NCBI GenBank assembly: GCA_041687495.1 | Contig: JAWLBR010000134.1 | Location: forward strand, 1 to 5,792 | DNA length: 5,792 bases | Direction: 5' to 3' | Source: JAWLBR01 sp041687495 | Lineage (GTDB): Bacteria > Bacillota > Limnochordia > DTU087 > JAAYGB01 | Part shown: in pieces, positions 5,767 to 5,792 of the stretch | Layout of the letters: every line of letters starts with the position of its first letter | Position numbering within the stretch: position 1 is the stretch's first letter | Program-made: the position numbers and the translations under genes | The notes under the pieces: generated by a model | What the model was told of the DNA's origin: nothing | The model's input: the letters and a program-made list of their open reading frames with translations, nothing else | Database searches by the model: none

Positions 5767-5792
5767 TTGACGAGTTGTGCCCGATGTGGTAT
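5767..5792 (+). promoter_or_regulatory. Partial sigma-A promoter at the window end
   Basis: TTGACG (5767-5772), the same -35 hexamer as in the thrS promoter, is followed by 17 nt and then TAT at 5790-5792, the first half of a possible -10 box cut by the window edge. It may start the next transcription unit. The family-typical neighbour would be infC-rpmI-rplT, but no coding sequence is visible. Confidence 0.4.

Noticed and set aside
1..5792. Mobile elements, CRISPR arrays, defence or biosynthetic clusters
   Set aside because: No transposase or integrase, no terminal inverted repeats, no regularly spaced repeats and no such enzyme families are present; the window is ordinary core-genome sequence.

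Overview
The window looks like chromosomal core sequence from an endospore-forming member of the Firmicutes (Bacillota), probably a clostridial-type lineage of fairly high GC. Three things support this. A T-box riboswitch sits in front of thrS. A ytxC-type gene is present, from a family known from endospore formers. Strong Gram-positive ribosome binding sites (GGAGGTG, GGAGGGGAG) precede the genes. I see no mobile elements, CRISPR arrays, tRNA/rRNA genes or foreign-looking islands.

Layout: (1) About 1-2410, plus strand: the 3' part of an ABC importer operon of the TrpXYZ / COG2984-COG4120-COG1101 type. It holds a 5'-truncated substrate-binding lipoprotein, a complete permease and a complete ATPase; the last two overlap by 14 nt. 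Any promoter or leader lies outside the window. (2) 2420-2452: a perfect 11-bp hairpin between convergent genes, whose loop contains the stop codon of the gene on the other strand. (3) 2433-3317, minus strand: ytxC, a sporulation-associated gene of unknown function with a C-terminal CxCxCxxC cluster. A sigma-G-like promoter and a strong RBS precede it. (4) 3318-3795: the divergent ytxC/thrS intergenic region. It holds a near-consensus sigma-A promoter and a complete threonine T-box leader: Stem I with ACC specifier and AG bulge, a IIA/B-type pseudoknot, Stem III, and overlapping antiterminator and terminator. (5) 3796-5715, plus strand: thrS, full-length threonyl-tRNA synthetase with all editing, zinc and catalytic residues. 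(6) 5716-5792: a stem-loop, then a -35 box and the first three bases of a -10 box cut off by the window end, suggesting another transcription unit.

Functionally the window combines import of a small, probably amino-acid-like, solute with threonine tRNA charging, which is controlled by uncharged tRNA-Thr. A sporulation gene, apparently under separate control, lies between them. I found no credible new multi-gene system. The items most worth a second look are the sigma-G-like promoter and cysteine cluster of ytxC, its divergent orientation relative to thrS, the hairpin that terminates two converging genes, and the T-box architecture.
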